A DNA stretch of 64,000 nt from Chitinophaga agrisoli (GCF_008386695.1 NZ_VUOC01000004.1:808327-872326), one strand, 5' to 3'. Shown: positions 33,694 through 43,908, counted from the first letter of the stretch. The notes: generated by a model from the sequence alone, not told the origin. Numbers and translations are program-made.

Positions 33694-33834
33694 CCTGTAA
33701 AACATATACAGGACCATGGTGGGAATATCTTGCCCACAAAGTACAGTGAACAATACATGTTGTTTGCGCCAGCAAACATTCATTACAAAGCACCAACCAT
33801 TAAAAAACCGGAGGTGTTTGCACCACCTCCGGTT
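33694..33834 (+). promoter_or_regulatory. Structured leader with four hairpins upstream of susC (system 2)
   Basis: Four inverted repeats follow one another in the 258-base gap: CCTGTA/TACAGG (33694-33712), GTGGG/CCCAC (33719-33737), TGTTTGC-GCCA-GCAAACA (33761-33778) and AACCGGAGGTG/CACCTCCGGTT (33806-33834). The last is an 11-bp stem without a T run, so it is not a simple terminator. I found no TAnnTTTG box here. A regulatory leader RNA, a processing site or an sRNA are possibilities. Confidence 0.6.
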
Positions 33835-33907
33835 CTAATGCCTGGTTGACCGCTATTAAGCACTAGCGAACAATGTCAATTATTAAATCAACCAAACAGT
33901 CCAAGTT

Positions 33908-36900
33908 ATGCAAAAAAACGCAATTGGCGGGGGCATGCCAGTCAGGAAACTGGCCATGATATTAACTGCTGTATTGTTACTGGTATGTGCCAGCAGCAGT
34001 GCCCAAACAATCACCTTATCTGTGAAAGACGCACCTTTAAAGCAAGTATTGGTTACCATTAAGCAGCAGTCGGGATACCTGGTGTTCTACAACCAGGATG
34101 TACTGACGGATGCGAAACCAGTATCTGTAACGGCGCGTAACGTTCCATTAAATGACGCGTTGGACCTGGTCTTAAAAAACCAGCCTGTCAGTTTCCTGAT
34201 AAGGGGCAAAATGATCATCCTTTCCAGGAAAACGCCGTTACCAGCCACGCCCGCGCCGGATTTGGGGGCAAACCCGGCAGCCAATCCCACACAGCACTTA
34301 ATTGGGCTGGTGAGGGACGCAGCAGGCGTGCCGCTGGCCGGCGCCTCTGTGATGGTGAAGGGTACCCAAAAAGGCGCCGCCACCAATGCAAAAGGAGAAT
34401 TCAGGATTGAAGCCAACCCGGACGATATACTGTCCATCTCCCATATTGGTTATGAAACGAGGGAAGTACGCGCGGGTAATGTGCTGTTTATTGTGTTGCA
34501 GCCATCCAGCTCCAGGCTGGATGAAGTACAGGTGTTTGCCTATGGCACCACCACCCGGCGTTTGAGCACCGGCAACATCAGCACTATTAAAGCGGAGGAG
34601 ATTGCCAGGAACCCGGTAGTGAATGTGCTGGAGGCCCTGAAAGGCCGGATCCCCGGTATGTTTGTACAACAGCAGACCGGCCAGCCCGGCACACCTATAG
34701 ATGTGACCATACGCGGTAAAAGCACGCTTACGGGCAACGGGCAGCCGCTGTATATTGTAGACGGGGTGCCCTACCCCTCCGGCCAGCTTCCGTTTTCATA
34801 TCCTAGTGTCAACAGTACGACTCCAAATTTTGTGCTCCGCGGTGGCAACGCACTGGATTACCTGAACCCGGCCATGATAGAAAGCATTGATGTGCTAACC
34901 GATGCGGATGCAACGGCCATTTACGGCTCCAGAGGCGGATATGGCGTGATCCTGATCACCACTAAAAAAGGTAAGGCCGGGAAGCCGCAACTAAACATCA
35001 ATGCGCAAACCGGGGTGTCTGTAAGAGGGCGCTCCCCCCGGCTGATGACACTTGATCAATACCTGATGATACGCCGGGAAGCATTTAAGAATGATGAAGC
35101 TACCCCTGGCCCCACTGACCTGGACCTGAACGGAACCTGGCCGCTGAACCGGAATACCGACTGGAAAAAACTATCTGCCGGGGCATTTGGCCAGACCAGC
35201 CTGTTGAACGCCACTTACAGCGGCGGCGCAGGCAGGATCAATTACCTGATAGGCGGCAACTATAATGTGCAACAGAGTATACAACGGAGCACAGGCGCAT
35301 TTAAATCCGGCGGGTTGAATTTTAACCTCAATTCCACCTCTCCGGGTGGTAAAGTGTATTTCTCCTTATCCGGCTCCTATACCGCTACCCTGAATGATAT
35401 GCTGTCTGTAGACTATACCAATGCTACCCTGATGGCGCCTAATGCCCCTAATCCCTTTTTGCCGGACGGCAATATCAATTGGGAACCAGGCGCGAATGGA
35501 GAGTCTTTTGCAGCCTTTAAAATGATCAACAAGAACCAGTCAAATAACCTTACCTCTACCGCTGAGTTCAAATACATGCCCATTACCGGGTTGACTATAC
35601 GGACGGTGATCGGCTTTAATATGCTTAGCGGACGGCAGAACATTGCATATCCCTCCGCCTATTATGACCCTGCCACCAACTTTATCACCAAAGGCAATCT
35701 TAACCTGTATAACGTACGTACCTGGAACCTGGATCCCAACATCAACTACCAGTTTGGCCTGGGTAGCAAAGGCCGGCTAAGCGCCACGGCAGGCTTCACC
35801 CTGGTAGATAAGGTATCTTACAACCAGAGTACGGACGGTAACGGTTTCCTGAGCGACGATGTGATCTATAATCCCACTTTTACCGGCGCTGATAACTTAC
35901 AGACAGTTTATACACAGGTACCCGCCAGGAACCTCTCTTATTTTGGCATCCTGAACTATAACTGGGATAATAAATACATCATTAACCTGAACGGGCGTTA
36001 CGACGGTTCCACGAAATTCGGGCCCGATTACCGTTTCGGTAAGTTCGGCTCCATAGGTGCGGCCTGGATCATGAGCAGCGAAAAATGGTTCAATGGCCTG
36101 CTGCCGGTCATAAGTTTTGCCAAAATAAGGGGCAGTATAGGCATTGTGGGCGGGGACGCTATTAACGAATACTCCTACCTGAATACCTACAGCAATGCCA
36201 GTGCTTACCAGGGTAATGTAGCCCTTAGCCCCAACAGGCTGGCTAACCCGGCGCTGCATTGGGAAAGAATGCTGAAACGCGAGCTGGCTGCCAACCTTGA
36301 GTTCCTGAACGGGCGGATTGGCCTGGACCTTGCGTATTACAACAACCGCAGTGAAAATCAGCTGGTAGGCCTGCCGCTGCCTTCCACCACCGGTTCTGAA
36401 ACTGTAAATATCAACTCATCGGCGGTGATCGTTAACTCCGGTTACGAATTATCGCTCAATACCACCAACATTAAATCCAGGAATTTTAGCTGGCGGAGCA
36501 ATTTCACCATTTCTATTAACCGGAACATCCTGCAATCTTATCCTGCCTCCCAGGTATTGACAAGTAACAACTATGTGGTGGGTAAATCCATCCAGGGGAT
36601 TAAACTATACGATTACGCAGGCGTAGATCCTGAAACCGGCTATTATACTTTTTATAAAGATGGCGTTAAAGGCCAATGGGATCTGTTCAGCCCCACACCT
36701 TTGGATCAGATCAAAGACAAAACTGCATTTGTAGACCTGTCGCCCAAATATTTTGGCAGCCTGGTGAATACCCTCTCTTATAAAGGGCTCTCTGCCAGCT
36801 TTGTTTTCACCTTCACCAACAGGATGGGCCACAATTACCTGGGATCGCAGACCTACCCTGCAGGCATATTCAACTATAATATGTCAGAAACCTATCTGCA

Positions 36901-37216
36901 ACGCTGGCAAAAACCAGGTGATATAACCGATGTGCAACGGGCCAGCCAGCGCTTTACCGCCGTATTGCTGCAATCGAACTTCGTATCCAGTACAGGCGCC
37001 TATAGCCGGGCGTTGTACGCAAGACTGGCCAATGTGAATATCAATTATAATCTGCCCGCTTCCCTGTTTAAAAAATATGTCAGCAGCGTAAGCATCTATG
37101 CATCCGGCCAGAACCTGCTCACTATTTCCCAATACAAAGACCTGGACCCGGAGAACCTGGGGGTGGGCATGGCGCCGCTGAGCAAGTTCACCGCAGGTCT
37201 TAACATCACGCTTTAA
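33908..37216 (+). CDS. SusC/RagA family TonB-linked outer-membrane transporter with STN domain (system 2)
   Basis: 1102 residues. Signal peptide (about 1-32, ending SSAQ), STN domain (about 33-105; ITLSVKDAPLKQVLVTIKQQSG), carboxypeptidase-regulatory-like domain (about 128-200), plug with 'GQPLYIVDGVPYP' and 'YGSRGGYGVILITTKKGKAGK', then a barrel ending 'APLSKFTAGLNITL'. It should import the system 2 substrate and signal to FecR through STN. It is followed by susD after 11 bases, then by two thioredoxin-like proteins and an M16 protease, a context that points to peptide rather than glycan uptake. Confidence 0.96.
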   Translation: MQKNAIGGGMPVRKLAMILTAVLLLVCASSSAQTITLSVKDAPLKQVLVTIKQQSGYLVFYNQDVLTDAKPVSVTARNVPLNDALDLVLKNQPVSFLIRGKMIILSRKTPLPATPAPDLGANPAANPTQHLIGLVRDAAGVPLAGASVMVKGTQKGAATNAKGEFRIEANPDDILSISHIGYETREVRAGNVLFIVLQPSSSRLDEVQVFAYGTTTRRLSTGNISTIKAEEIARNPVVNVLEALKGRIPGMFVQQQTGQPGTPIDVTIRGKSTLTGNGQPLYIVDGVPYPSGQLPFSYPSVNSTTPNFVLRGGNALDYLNPAMIESIDVLTDADATAIYGSRGGYGVILITTKKGKAGKPQLNINAQTGVSVRGRSPRLMTLDQYLMIRREAFKNDEATPGPTDLDLNGTWPLNRNTDWKKLSAGAFGQTSLLNATYSGGAGRINYLIGGNYNVQQSIQRSTGAFKSGGLNFNLNSTSPGGKVYFSLSGSYTATLNDMLSVDYTNATLMAPNAPNPFLPDGNINWEPGANGESFAAFKMINKNQSNNLTSTAEFKYMPITGLTIRTVIGFNMLSGRQNIAYPSAYYDPATNFITKGNLNLYNVRTWNLDPNINYQFGLGSKGRLSATAGFTLVDKVSYNQSTDGNGFLSDDVIYNPTFTGADNLQTVYTQVPARNLSYFGILNYNWDNKYIINLNGRYDGSTKFGPDYRFGKFGSIGAAWIMSSEKWFNGLLPVISFAKIRGSIGIVGGDAINEYSYLNTYSNASAYQGNVALSPNRLANPALHWERMLKRELAANLEFLNGRIGLDLAYYNNRSENQLVGLPLPSTTGSETVNINSSAVIVNSGYELSLNTTNIKSRNFSWRSNFTISINRNILQSYPASQVLTSNNYVVGKSIQGIKLYDYAGVDPETGYYTFYKDGVKGQWDLFSPTPLDQIKDKTAFVDLSPKYFGSLVNTLSYKGLSASFVFTFTNRMGHNYLGSQTYPAGIFNYNMSETYLQRWQKPGDITDVQRASQRFTAVLLQSNFVSSTGAYSRALYARLANVNINYNLPASLFKKYVSSVSIYASGQNLLTISQYKDLDPENLGVGMAPLSKFTAGLNITL

Positions 37217-37227
37217 ATGCTATCATC

Positions 37228-38676
37228 ATGAAACGTAATCATCACTATAATATGCTCCGCAGATATGCCGCTTTTATTGCGTGCGCCTTGCTGATAAGCA
37301 GCTGTAAGAAATACCTGGATATACCGTTACCACTGGATGTAATTGCCGGCGACGCCGCCTATACCAACGATCAATCCAGCGCTGCGGTGCTCAATAACGT
37401 GTATGCAAGTATGTTAACTACCAATGAGGGCGCAGACGCCGTGTTTGACGGCAAAAGCACCGCCTATAGCAGCGGCCTGTATACGGACGAACTACAAGCC
37501 ATAGGACTGCCCACCGCCACAGAGCGCCTCTATTACCAGAACAATATACAGGCGGTTAATACCGGCGGCGCCTGGACTAAACTGTACAAAGGGATCTATA
37601 ATCTTAACCTGGCCATAGAAGGCATCACCAGGGCGTCTTCCGTTAACCTGCATTACAGGGAACAATGGCTGGGCGAAGCATATTTTATGCGCGCGTTGCT
37701 TCATTTTTATCTCGTAAATCTGTATGGCGACTGCGTGCTGGCCATCACCTCCGATTACCGGGTGAACAGCGTGCTGCCCCGCACTACGCCACAGGCGGTA
37801 TATGTGCAGATCATCAAAGACCTGCAGCAGGCGCAGGGCCTGTTAAGCGATGATTACAAAGACGGTAAGGGCCTCACCACTACCGACAAGGGCAGACCTA
37901 ACAAAGCCGCCGCCACTGCCTTACTGGCCCGTGTATACCTGTATACCAGCGACTGGAACAATGCAGAGATACAGGCCAGCGCCGTTATTGGCAACAGCAG
38001 GTACCAGTTACCCCCATTGGCGCAGGTATTTCTGAAAGCAAGCACAGAAACTATCTGGGCGCTGGCTCCCGGGCAGGGTGCGTTTGTGCGCGACTATTCC
38101 GCTTACAACAGCGGTATGGCCCCCTTAGTGCCCACCTTCCCGTCTAATGGTGTGGGGGTGGCCATGAGCGACAACCTGGCCAATACTTTTGAGCCGGGCG
38201 ACCAACGGCTCAGCGCCTGGACCCGGGTAAGCAGCGATACCGGCAGCACGCCACGTACCTACCGCTTCCCGGATAAATACAAAACAAACGTGCACGACGT
38301 GGAATATATAGTGGTATTAAGACTGGCGGAGCAATACCTGATACGCGCCGAAGCCCGCGTGAAACTGAATAAGCTAAGTAATGCGCAGGCAGACCTGAAT
38401 ATAGTAAGAGCGCGCGCCGGACTGGCAGGCACGCCGGCAACCAGCCCAAACGAACTGCTGAACGCCATTGAAAAAGAACGCCGCACAGAACTGTTTACAG
38501 AAGCCGGGCATCGCCTGTTTGACCTGCGGAGAACGGACCGCCTCAATGCCCTGATGACGATACTTACACCGCAGAAAGGAGGAACCGGCTGGCAGCAATA
38601 CATGCAATGGTGGCCTATACCCACCAACGACATTTTTGCCAATCCGAACCTCGTGCAAACCGCGGGATATCAATAA
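37228..38676 (+). CDS. SusD/RagB family outer-membrane lipoprotein (system 2)
   Basis: 482 residues. Lipobox LLISSC at about 22-27, then 'KKYLDIPLPLDVIAG', a TPR-like core ('EQWLGEAYFMRALLHFYLVNLYGDCVLA') and the C-terminal 'ERRTELFTEAGHRLFDLRRTDRL ... QWWPIPTNDIFANPNL'. Surface lid and binding partner of the SusC encoded just upstream. It is shorter than the system 1 SusD, as is common among members that handle smaller ligands, though that is only suggestive. Confidence 0.95.
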   Translation: MKRNHHYNMLRRYAAFIACALLISSCKKYLDIPLPLDVIAGDAAYTNDQSSAAVLNNVYASMLTTNEGADAVFDGKSTAYSSGLYTDELQAIGLPTATERLYYQNNIQAVNTGGAWTKLYKGIYNLNLAIEGITRASSVNLHYREQWLGEAYFMRALLHFYLVNLYGDCVLAITSDYRVNSVLPRTTPQAVYVQIIKDLQQAQGLLSDDYKDGKGLTTTDKGRPNKAAATALLARVYLYTSDWNNAEIQASAVIGNSRYQLPPLAQVFLKASTETIWALAPGQGAFVRDYSAYNSGMAPLVPTFPSNGVGVAMSDNLANTFEPGDQRLSAWTRVSSDTGSTPRTYRFPDKYKTNVHDVEYIVVLRLAEQYLIRAEARVKLNKLSNAQADLNIVRARAGLAGTPATSPNELLNAIEKERRTELFTEAGHRLFDLRRTDRLNALMTILTPQKGGTGWQQYMQWWPIPTNDIFANPNLVQTAGYQ

Positions 38677-38700
38677 CCAATACTAAACCAATCAGATAAT

Positions 38701-39906
38701 ATGAAAACAGGAATCATTCTAATGATGATGGCCGTGGCAGGCAGCATGAACAACGTTCAGCCAGCCGCCGCACAAACAGATAAGAAAGAGTTTGTGATCA
38801 ACGGCACCTTAAAAAATTTTGCTGTAATGCCTGCTAAAGTTTACCTGCGAGGGCTGCTGCCTTCCGAACGTAAAGAAGGCAGGGCACGGGTATTAGACAG
38901 CGCCACCGTACAAGCAGGAAAGTTCCACTTTTCCGGTACGGTGGATGGGATATGGGACTTGCAGCTTTCCAGCTATTTCCCGGAAGTCAATGATGGTCCC
39001 ACCAGGATCAGGTTTGTAGATATGGCGCAGCTACACGTAACCGGGGGCGTGATAAACCTGACTGCCGACGGTAAGTTCGATAAGAATACGGTATCCGGCG
39101 AGGGCGCACAGGCAGAGCTGGACTACCGGGAGGCTATGAAAGAAGTGTTTGTACTGGCAGACAGCATACGCACTATTATGCAGTCAGAGGAAGCGCAAAC
39201 CAATCCAACCATGCAGCTGGTCATGAGCAATATGATGGGCGATGCGATGAACGCGATGGCGGAAGGAGCCAGCGGTTTTTTAAAAACACATCCGGCATCT
39301 CCTGCCGCGCCTGTGTTCATGCAGATGCTGATAGGCATGCCTAATATCAGCGCCGCCGCTGACGACAGCCTGCTGCAAACACTACCACCGGCAACAAGGG
39401 AGTATGTACTAAGGGAAGCCGGCGAAACGTTGGAAAAAAAGAGAGCCGCCCAGCTAAAGAAACAGCAGGACGAAGCGCTCACCACCCTTGGCAAGCCAGC
39501 TATGGATTTTACAGAACAGGACATCAATGGTAAACAAGTGAGCCTCTCCTCCTATCGTGGAAAATATGTACTGATCGATTTCTGGGCCAGCTGGTGCGCA
39601 CCGTGCCGGGCAGAAAACCCAAATGTGGTAAACGCCTATCAGCGCTTTAAAGACAAAGGCTTTGAGATCCTGGGCGTATCGCTGGATGGAGGAAGCTCCG
39701 CCAGTGCATGGAAACAAGCCATAGAAAAGGATGGCCTTAGCTGGACGCAGGTATCTGACCTGAATGGTTTTGATAACGCGGCGGCCAAACTATACGGCGT
39801 TACCTCCATCCCGCAGAATTTCCTGGTAGATCCCAATGGGGTCATCATCGCCAAAAACCTGCGCGGCGAAGCATTACATAACAAATTAGCAGAAGTATTA
39901 AAATAA
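38701..39906 (+). CDS. Periplasmic TlpA-like thiol-disulfide protein (system 2, first)
   Basis: 401 residues. Signal peptide about 1-25 (ending AAAQ), DUF4369-like domain (about 30-125; 'FVINGTLKNFAVMPAKVYLRG'), helical middle (about 140-255) and thioredoxin domain from about 262. Redox motif WCAPC at 298-302 in 'IDFWASWCAPC'; the cis-proline loop is 'TSIPQNFLVDP'. It starts 24 bases after susD and is followed after 13 bases by a paralog. Expected to reduce or rearrange disulfides of imported peptides or of operon proteins in the periplasm. Confidence 0.92.
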   Translation: MKTGIILMMMAVAGSMNNVQPAAAQTDKKEFVINGTLKNFAVMPAKVYLRGLLPSERKEGRARVLDSATVQAGKFHFSGTVDGIWDLQLSSYFPEVNDGPTRIRFVDMAQLHVTGGVINLTADGKFDKNTVSGEGAQAELDYREAMKEVFVLADSIRTIMQSEEAQTNPTMQLVMSNMMGDAMNAMAEGASGFLKTHPASPAAPVFMQMLIGMPNISAAADDSLLQTLPPATREYVLREAGETLEKKRAAQLKKQQDEALTTLGKPAMDFTEQDINGKQVSLSSYRGKYVLIDFWASWCAPCRAENPNVVNAYQRFKDKGFEILGVSLDGGSSASAWKQAIEKDGLSWTQVSDLNGFDNAAAKLYGVTSIPQNFLVDPNGVIIAKNLRGEALHNKLAEVLK

Positions 39907-39919
39907 TCCTCCTCTTACA

Positions 39920-41056
39920 ATGAAAAAATGGTTATGGCTATTGTTGCCGCTTATGCCCGGCGCATTATACGGACAGCAACCGGATAATTTTGAAATAAAG
40001 GGCCGGCTGGTGAACGTGACAGCAGATGTTATCTATCTCAGCTCCATGAAAAACGGGAGCCTGGCTACGGATACAGCACATGTACGGGCGGACAACACCT
40101 ATGTGCTGAAGGGCACAACACCCGGTGGCGAAGCCTCCCTGTTGCGCTATAACCCGGAGACAAAACGGCTGCTGGGTATGGCCCCTTTCTTCCTGTCTGC
40201 AGAAAGTTTTGAGATCACGCATACGCAATCCTTTTCAAACATCACGGTTACCGGCTCCACTGCTATGCAGCAGTACAGGCAGGTAAACGAAACGGCGAAA
40301 GGCTACAACGCTAAGATCAAATTACTGGAAGAGCAGCTGAATGCCGCCAGCAGCAGCGGTAATACAAAGGAAACCGACCGCCTGCAACAACAGCTGAGCG
40401 CAATTAAACAGGAAAAGCTGGATAAGGCGTATGCCAGCTTTATCAAAATGCATCCTTCCTCTCCGGTAGCAGTATATGCGCTGAAGCGGTATACTGTGGC
40501 AGCAGATGAGAAGGACGCCGCCCGCGCGTATGCGCTGTATGAACAACTATCTCCCGCGTTGCAGGAAAACTATGAAGCCCAAGAACTGGCCACCGCCCTT
40601 AAAGCAAAAGTGGCGTTTAACAGCACCGTAGCTATTGGCCGCCAGGCGCCGGACTTTGCGCAGGCAGATACCGCCGGCCAGCCGGTAAAGCTGTCTTCTT
40701 TCCGCGGCAAATATGTGCTGCTGGACTTCTGGGCCAGCTGGTGCGGGCCCTGCCGGGCAGACAATCCCAATATTGTGAAGGCCTACCAGCAGTATCATGA
40801 TAAAGGTTTTGAGATCCTGAGCGTATCGCTGGACCAACCGGGCGCGCACGATAAATGGGTAAAGGCCATTCATGACGACCATCTTACATGGACGCATGTA
40901 TCAGATCTGCAATACTGGAAAAATGCGGTAGTAGCACTATATGGCATACGCGGCATACCACAGAACTTCCTGATAGACCCGCAGGGCAAGATCATTGCCC
41001 GGAGCTTACGCGGAGAAGACCTTGACAAACAACTAAAAGCGATCTATAATCAATAG
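39920..41056 (+). CDS. Periplasmic TlpA-like thiol-disulfide protein (system 2, second)
   Basis: 378 residues. Signal peptide about 1-18 (ending LYGQ), DUF4369-like domain (about 22-115; 'FEIKGRLVNVTADVIYLSS'), a coiled helical linker (about 118-165), then a thioredoxin domain from about 240 with WCGPC at 274-278 and 'RGIPQNFLIDP'. Its thioredoxin part closely resembles that of its upstream neighbour, but the active-site dipeptide differs (GP against AP), which usually shifts redox potential. The pair may therefore have different roles, such as reductant and isomerase. Confidence 0.92.
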   Translation: MKKWLWLLLPLMPGALYGQQPDNFEIKGRLVNVTADVIYLSSMKNGSLATDTAHVRADNTYVLKGTTPGGEASLLRYNPETKRLLGMAPFFLSAESFEITHTQSFSNITVTGSTAMQQYRQVNETAKGYNAKIKLLEEQLNAASSSGNTKETDRLQQQLSAIKQEKLDKAYASFIKMHPSSPVAVYALKRYTVAADEKDAARAYALYEQLSPALQENYEAQELATALKAKVAFNSTVAIGRQAPDFAQADTAGQPVKLSSFRGKYVLLDFWASWCGPCRADNPNIVKAYQQYHDKGFEILSVSLDQPGAHDKWVKAIHDDHLTWTHVSDLQYWKNAVVALYGIRGIPQNFLIDPQGKIIARSLRGEDLDKQLKAIYNQ

Positions 41057-41077
41057 TGCCGCTGTATAACAAGTCTT

Positions 41078-43867
41078 ATGTACATCAAACAACTGACCAT
41101 TAGCACCCTGGCCCTGTTAGGTATGCAACAGGCCATTGCGCAGCGCATACCGGCAGATCCGGCCCTGAAAACGGGCCGGCTGCCTAATGGCTTTACCTAT
41201 TATATCCGGCATAACGAAATGCCCAGGAACCGTGCGCAGTTTTACCTGGTGAATAAAGCCGGCTCTGTGCTGGAAGATGATGACCAGCGCGGTCTGGCGC
41301 ATTTCCTGGAGCATATGAATTTTAACGGCACCAAACACTTTCCCAAGAACGAGCTGGTGAACCGGCTGCAGCAGGCGGGCATACAGTTTGGCGCGGAGCT
41401 GAACGCTTACACCACTTTTGATGAAACGGTGTACCAGCTGCCTATTGCCACTGACGAAGCAGGCATGGTGGACCTGGCCATGCGGGTAATGCGCGACTGG
41501 GCACAGGAAGCCACACTGGACCCGCAGGAAATTGAAAAGGAACGGGGTATTGTGCTGGAAGAAGAGCGGTTAGGTAAAAGCGCTATGGAACGCATGTCGC
41601 GGCAAACCTACCCTGTGATGCTGAACCACTCCCGGTATGCAGAGCGGCTGCCCATTGGGATAGACAGCATCCTGCAACATTTTCAGCGCCCGGCCATCAA
41701 ACGTTTCCTGGATGACTGGTACCGGCCAGACCTGCAGGCATTGATCGTAGTGGGTGATATTGATGTGGCGCAGATCGAGCGGATGATCAAAACACAGTTT
41801 GGCAGTTTACGGCAGCCCAAACATCCCCGCCTGCGGCCACGGTATGAGATCCCTCTTGCCGGCACTAACCAGTTTTTAGTGGTAACGGATAAAGAGGCAG
41901 ACGCCACCCAGCTGCAGCTGATCATCAAACACAAGGCAGCGCCGCTGCGCACGGAAGCGGATTACCTGGCCTCTTTGCAACGCTCGCTGTTTAACCAGCT
42001 ACTGAACCGGCGGCGTTATATGGAGAGCAGCCAGGAGCGCAACCCTGCCTACGTAAGTGCCAGCATGGGCATACAAGCCTTACTGGGCGACCTGGATGCT
42101 TTCCAGTTCTCCGTTACCGCCAAAGAAGGACAGCTGGCCAGCGCCTTCCGCCAAACCTGGGCCATTGTGGAACGGGTAAGAAGGTATGGGTTTACCCCCG
42201 GGGAACTAGCCCAGGCTAAACAGCAATATGTACGCAACCTGGAAGCCACGCTGAGCGAAACGGACAAAACGCCCTCTGTGAACTTTGTAAAGGAATACCA
42301 ACGGCATTTCCTGCAGGGTGAGGCAACACCAGGCATCCGCTGGGAGCATGATTTTGTGCAGGCAAAGATCGATGCCATCACGTTGGACGATATACAGGCG
42401 GTAGCCAATAATTACCTGAAAGAAAAAGACCGGGATATACTGATACTGGCGCCGGAGAAAGACCGGAGCAGCCTGCCAGGGGTTGACACGATCGAAACAT
42501 GGCTGCGGGAAATGGGCAGCACTAAGCTGGATACCTACAAAGAAGACACCACCCAGCGCCCGCTGATGACCACCATTCCCAAGGGGGGCAGCACTGTTTC
42601 CACAGATAGCCTTCCATCCATACAGGTGCAAATGCTTACGCTGAGCAATGGCGTAAAAGTAGTATTGAAACCTACCCGCTTTAAGAATGATGAGATCCGG
42701 TTTAAAGCATTTGCACCCGGCGGCACTTCGGTATATGACGATAGCCTTTATGACGCTGCCGCCAGCGCAGATAAGCTGATAGGCAGCATGGGCCTGGGCA
42801 CCCTTAATCCCATGCAGGTCACAGCCGCATTGAACGGGAAGATAGTGGAAGTGGTCCCCTATATCGCCGCAAGGGCGCAGGGCGTACAAGGCGCCTGTTC
42901 TCCCCGCGACCTGGAGACCGCGTTGCAGCTAGTGTACCTGCAGTTCACGCAACCGCGTAAGGACACAATATTGTATAACAATATCATCAGCCGGTCGCAG
43001 GCTACGCTGCCTAACCGCTATGCGGATCCCAACAATATATTCAATGATACCATGTCTTATGTAATGGGCAGTTATCACTACCGGAATGCGCCGCCGGACC
43101 TGGCAAAGTTGAACAGGATCACATTGCAGCGGAGCTTTGACATTTACAAGGAGCGTTTTGCCAATGCGGCTGCTTTTACGTTTGTTTTTACCGGCAGTTT
43201 TGATACCGATAGCATCCGGCCCCTGCTGGAGCAATACCTGGGCGCATTGCCCGCCACCGGACATAAGGAAACGGCCATTGACCGGGGTATACACCTGCCC
43301 GCAGGCCGGCTGGAAAAAACGGTACGGGCAGGCGCTGCGGATAAAGCGCTTGTAAGACTGATCGTTAGCGGTGACTATCCTTATGGCGCGGTGAACAACC
43401 AGGTATTAAACGCGCTGGGCCAGATCCTGCAGATCCGCTTATTGCAGGGGCTGCGGGAAACCGCGGCAGAGGTATACAGCCCCAGCGTACAATTCACCTA
43501 TAACAAATATCCAAAGAACCGGTATGGCTTTATCATTGCGTTTGGATGCGCGCCCGCTAATGTACAGCACCTGGTAACCCTGGTATTGCAGGAAATGCAG
43601 TCTTTACGGGATAAGGGCGCAAGCCCGGAGGAAGTTGAAAAAGTGAAAGCCGCCACCCGGCATAATACGGAGCTGGCCTTAAAAGACAACAGCTTCTGGC
43701 TGAGTTACCTGAGCGGCCAGCTGGAAAATAGCGAAGACCTGCTGGAAGTACAGCATGTACAGGAGCGCCTGAACGCGGTAACGCCGCAGGCCCTGCAACA
43801 CGCCGCCCAACTTTACCTGACAGACAAAAACTTGCTACAGTTCGCACTTTTGCCGGCCGGCCAATAG
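41078..43867 (+). CDS. M16 family zinc metalloprotease, periplasmic
   Basis: 929 residues. Signal peptide about 1-21 (ending AIAQ). The inverted zinc motif HxxEH is intact as HFLEH at 75-79, with the downstream Glu in 'ERGIVLEEER' (about 155-165), so the N-terminal M16 half should be active; the C-terminal half (about 510-929) is the usual inactive M16_C pair that closes the clamshell. M16 enzymes cut short peptides enclosed in that chamber. It is the last gene of system 2, 21 bases after the second TlpA gene, and is followed by a terminator. It would degrade peptides delivered by SusCD after disulfide opening. Confidence 0.94.
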   Translation: MYIKQLTISTLALLGMQQAIAQRIPADPALKTGRLPNGFTYYIRHNEMPRNRAQFYLVNKAGSVLEDDDQRGLAHFLEHMNFNGTKHFPKNELVNRLQQAGIQFGAELNAYTTFDETVYQLPIATDEAGMVDLAMRVMRDWAQEATLDPQEIEKERGIVLEEERLGKSAMERMSRQTYPVMLNHSRYAERLPIGIDSILQHFQRPAIKRFLDDWYRPDLQALIVVGDIDVAQIERMIKTQFGSLRQPKHPRLRPRYEIPLAGTNQFLVVTDKEADATQLQLIIKHKAAPLRTEADYLASLQRSLFNQLLNRRRYMESSQERNPAYVSASMGIQALLGDLDAFQFSVTAKEGQLASAFRQTWAIVERVRRYGFTPGELAQAKQQYVRNLEATLSETDKTPSVNFVKEYQRHFLQGEATPGIRWEHDFVQAKIDAITLDDIQAVANNYLKEKDRDILILAPEKDRSSLPGVDTIETWLREMGSTKLDTYKEDTTQRPLMTTIPKGGSTVSTDSLPSIQVQMLTLSNGVKVVLKPTRFKNDEIRFKAFAPGGTSVYDDSLYDAAASADKLIGSMGLGTLNPMQVTAALNGKIVEVVPYIAARAQGVQGACSPRDLETALQLVYLQFTQPRKDTILYNNIISRSQATLPNRYADPNNIFNDTMSYVMGSYHYRNAPPDLAKLNRITLQRSFDIYKERFANAAAFTFVFTGSFDTDSIRPLLEQYLGALPATGHKETAIDRGIHLPAGRLEKTVRAGAADKALVRLIVSGDYPYGAVNNQVLNALGQILQIRLLQGLRETAAEVYSPSVQFTYNKYPKNRYGFIIAFGCAPANVQHLVTLVLQEMQSLRDKGASPEEVEKVKAATRHNTELALKDNSFWLSYLSGQLENSEDLLEVQHVQERLNAVTPQALQHAAQLYLTDKNLLQFALLPAGQ

Positions 43868-43908
43868 GTTATGACAAGGACCGGCCAACCATTCTCTATG
43901 CAAAACCG

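Noticed and set aside
33806-33834. Simple rho-independent terminator of the FecR gene
   Set aside because: The stem is strong but is followed by CTAATG rather than a T run, and it is one of four hairpins in a row before susC.
42206-42889. 227-codon open frame on the minus strand
   Set aside because: Antisense shadow of the M16 protease gene, which has clear family motifs throughout.
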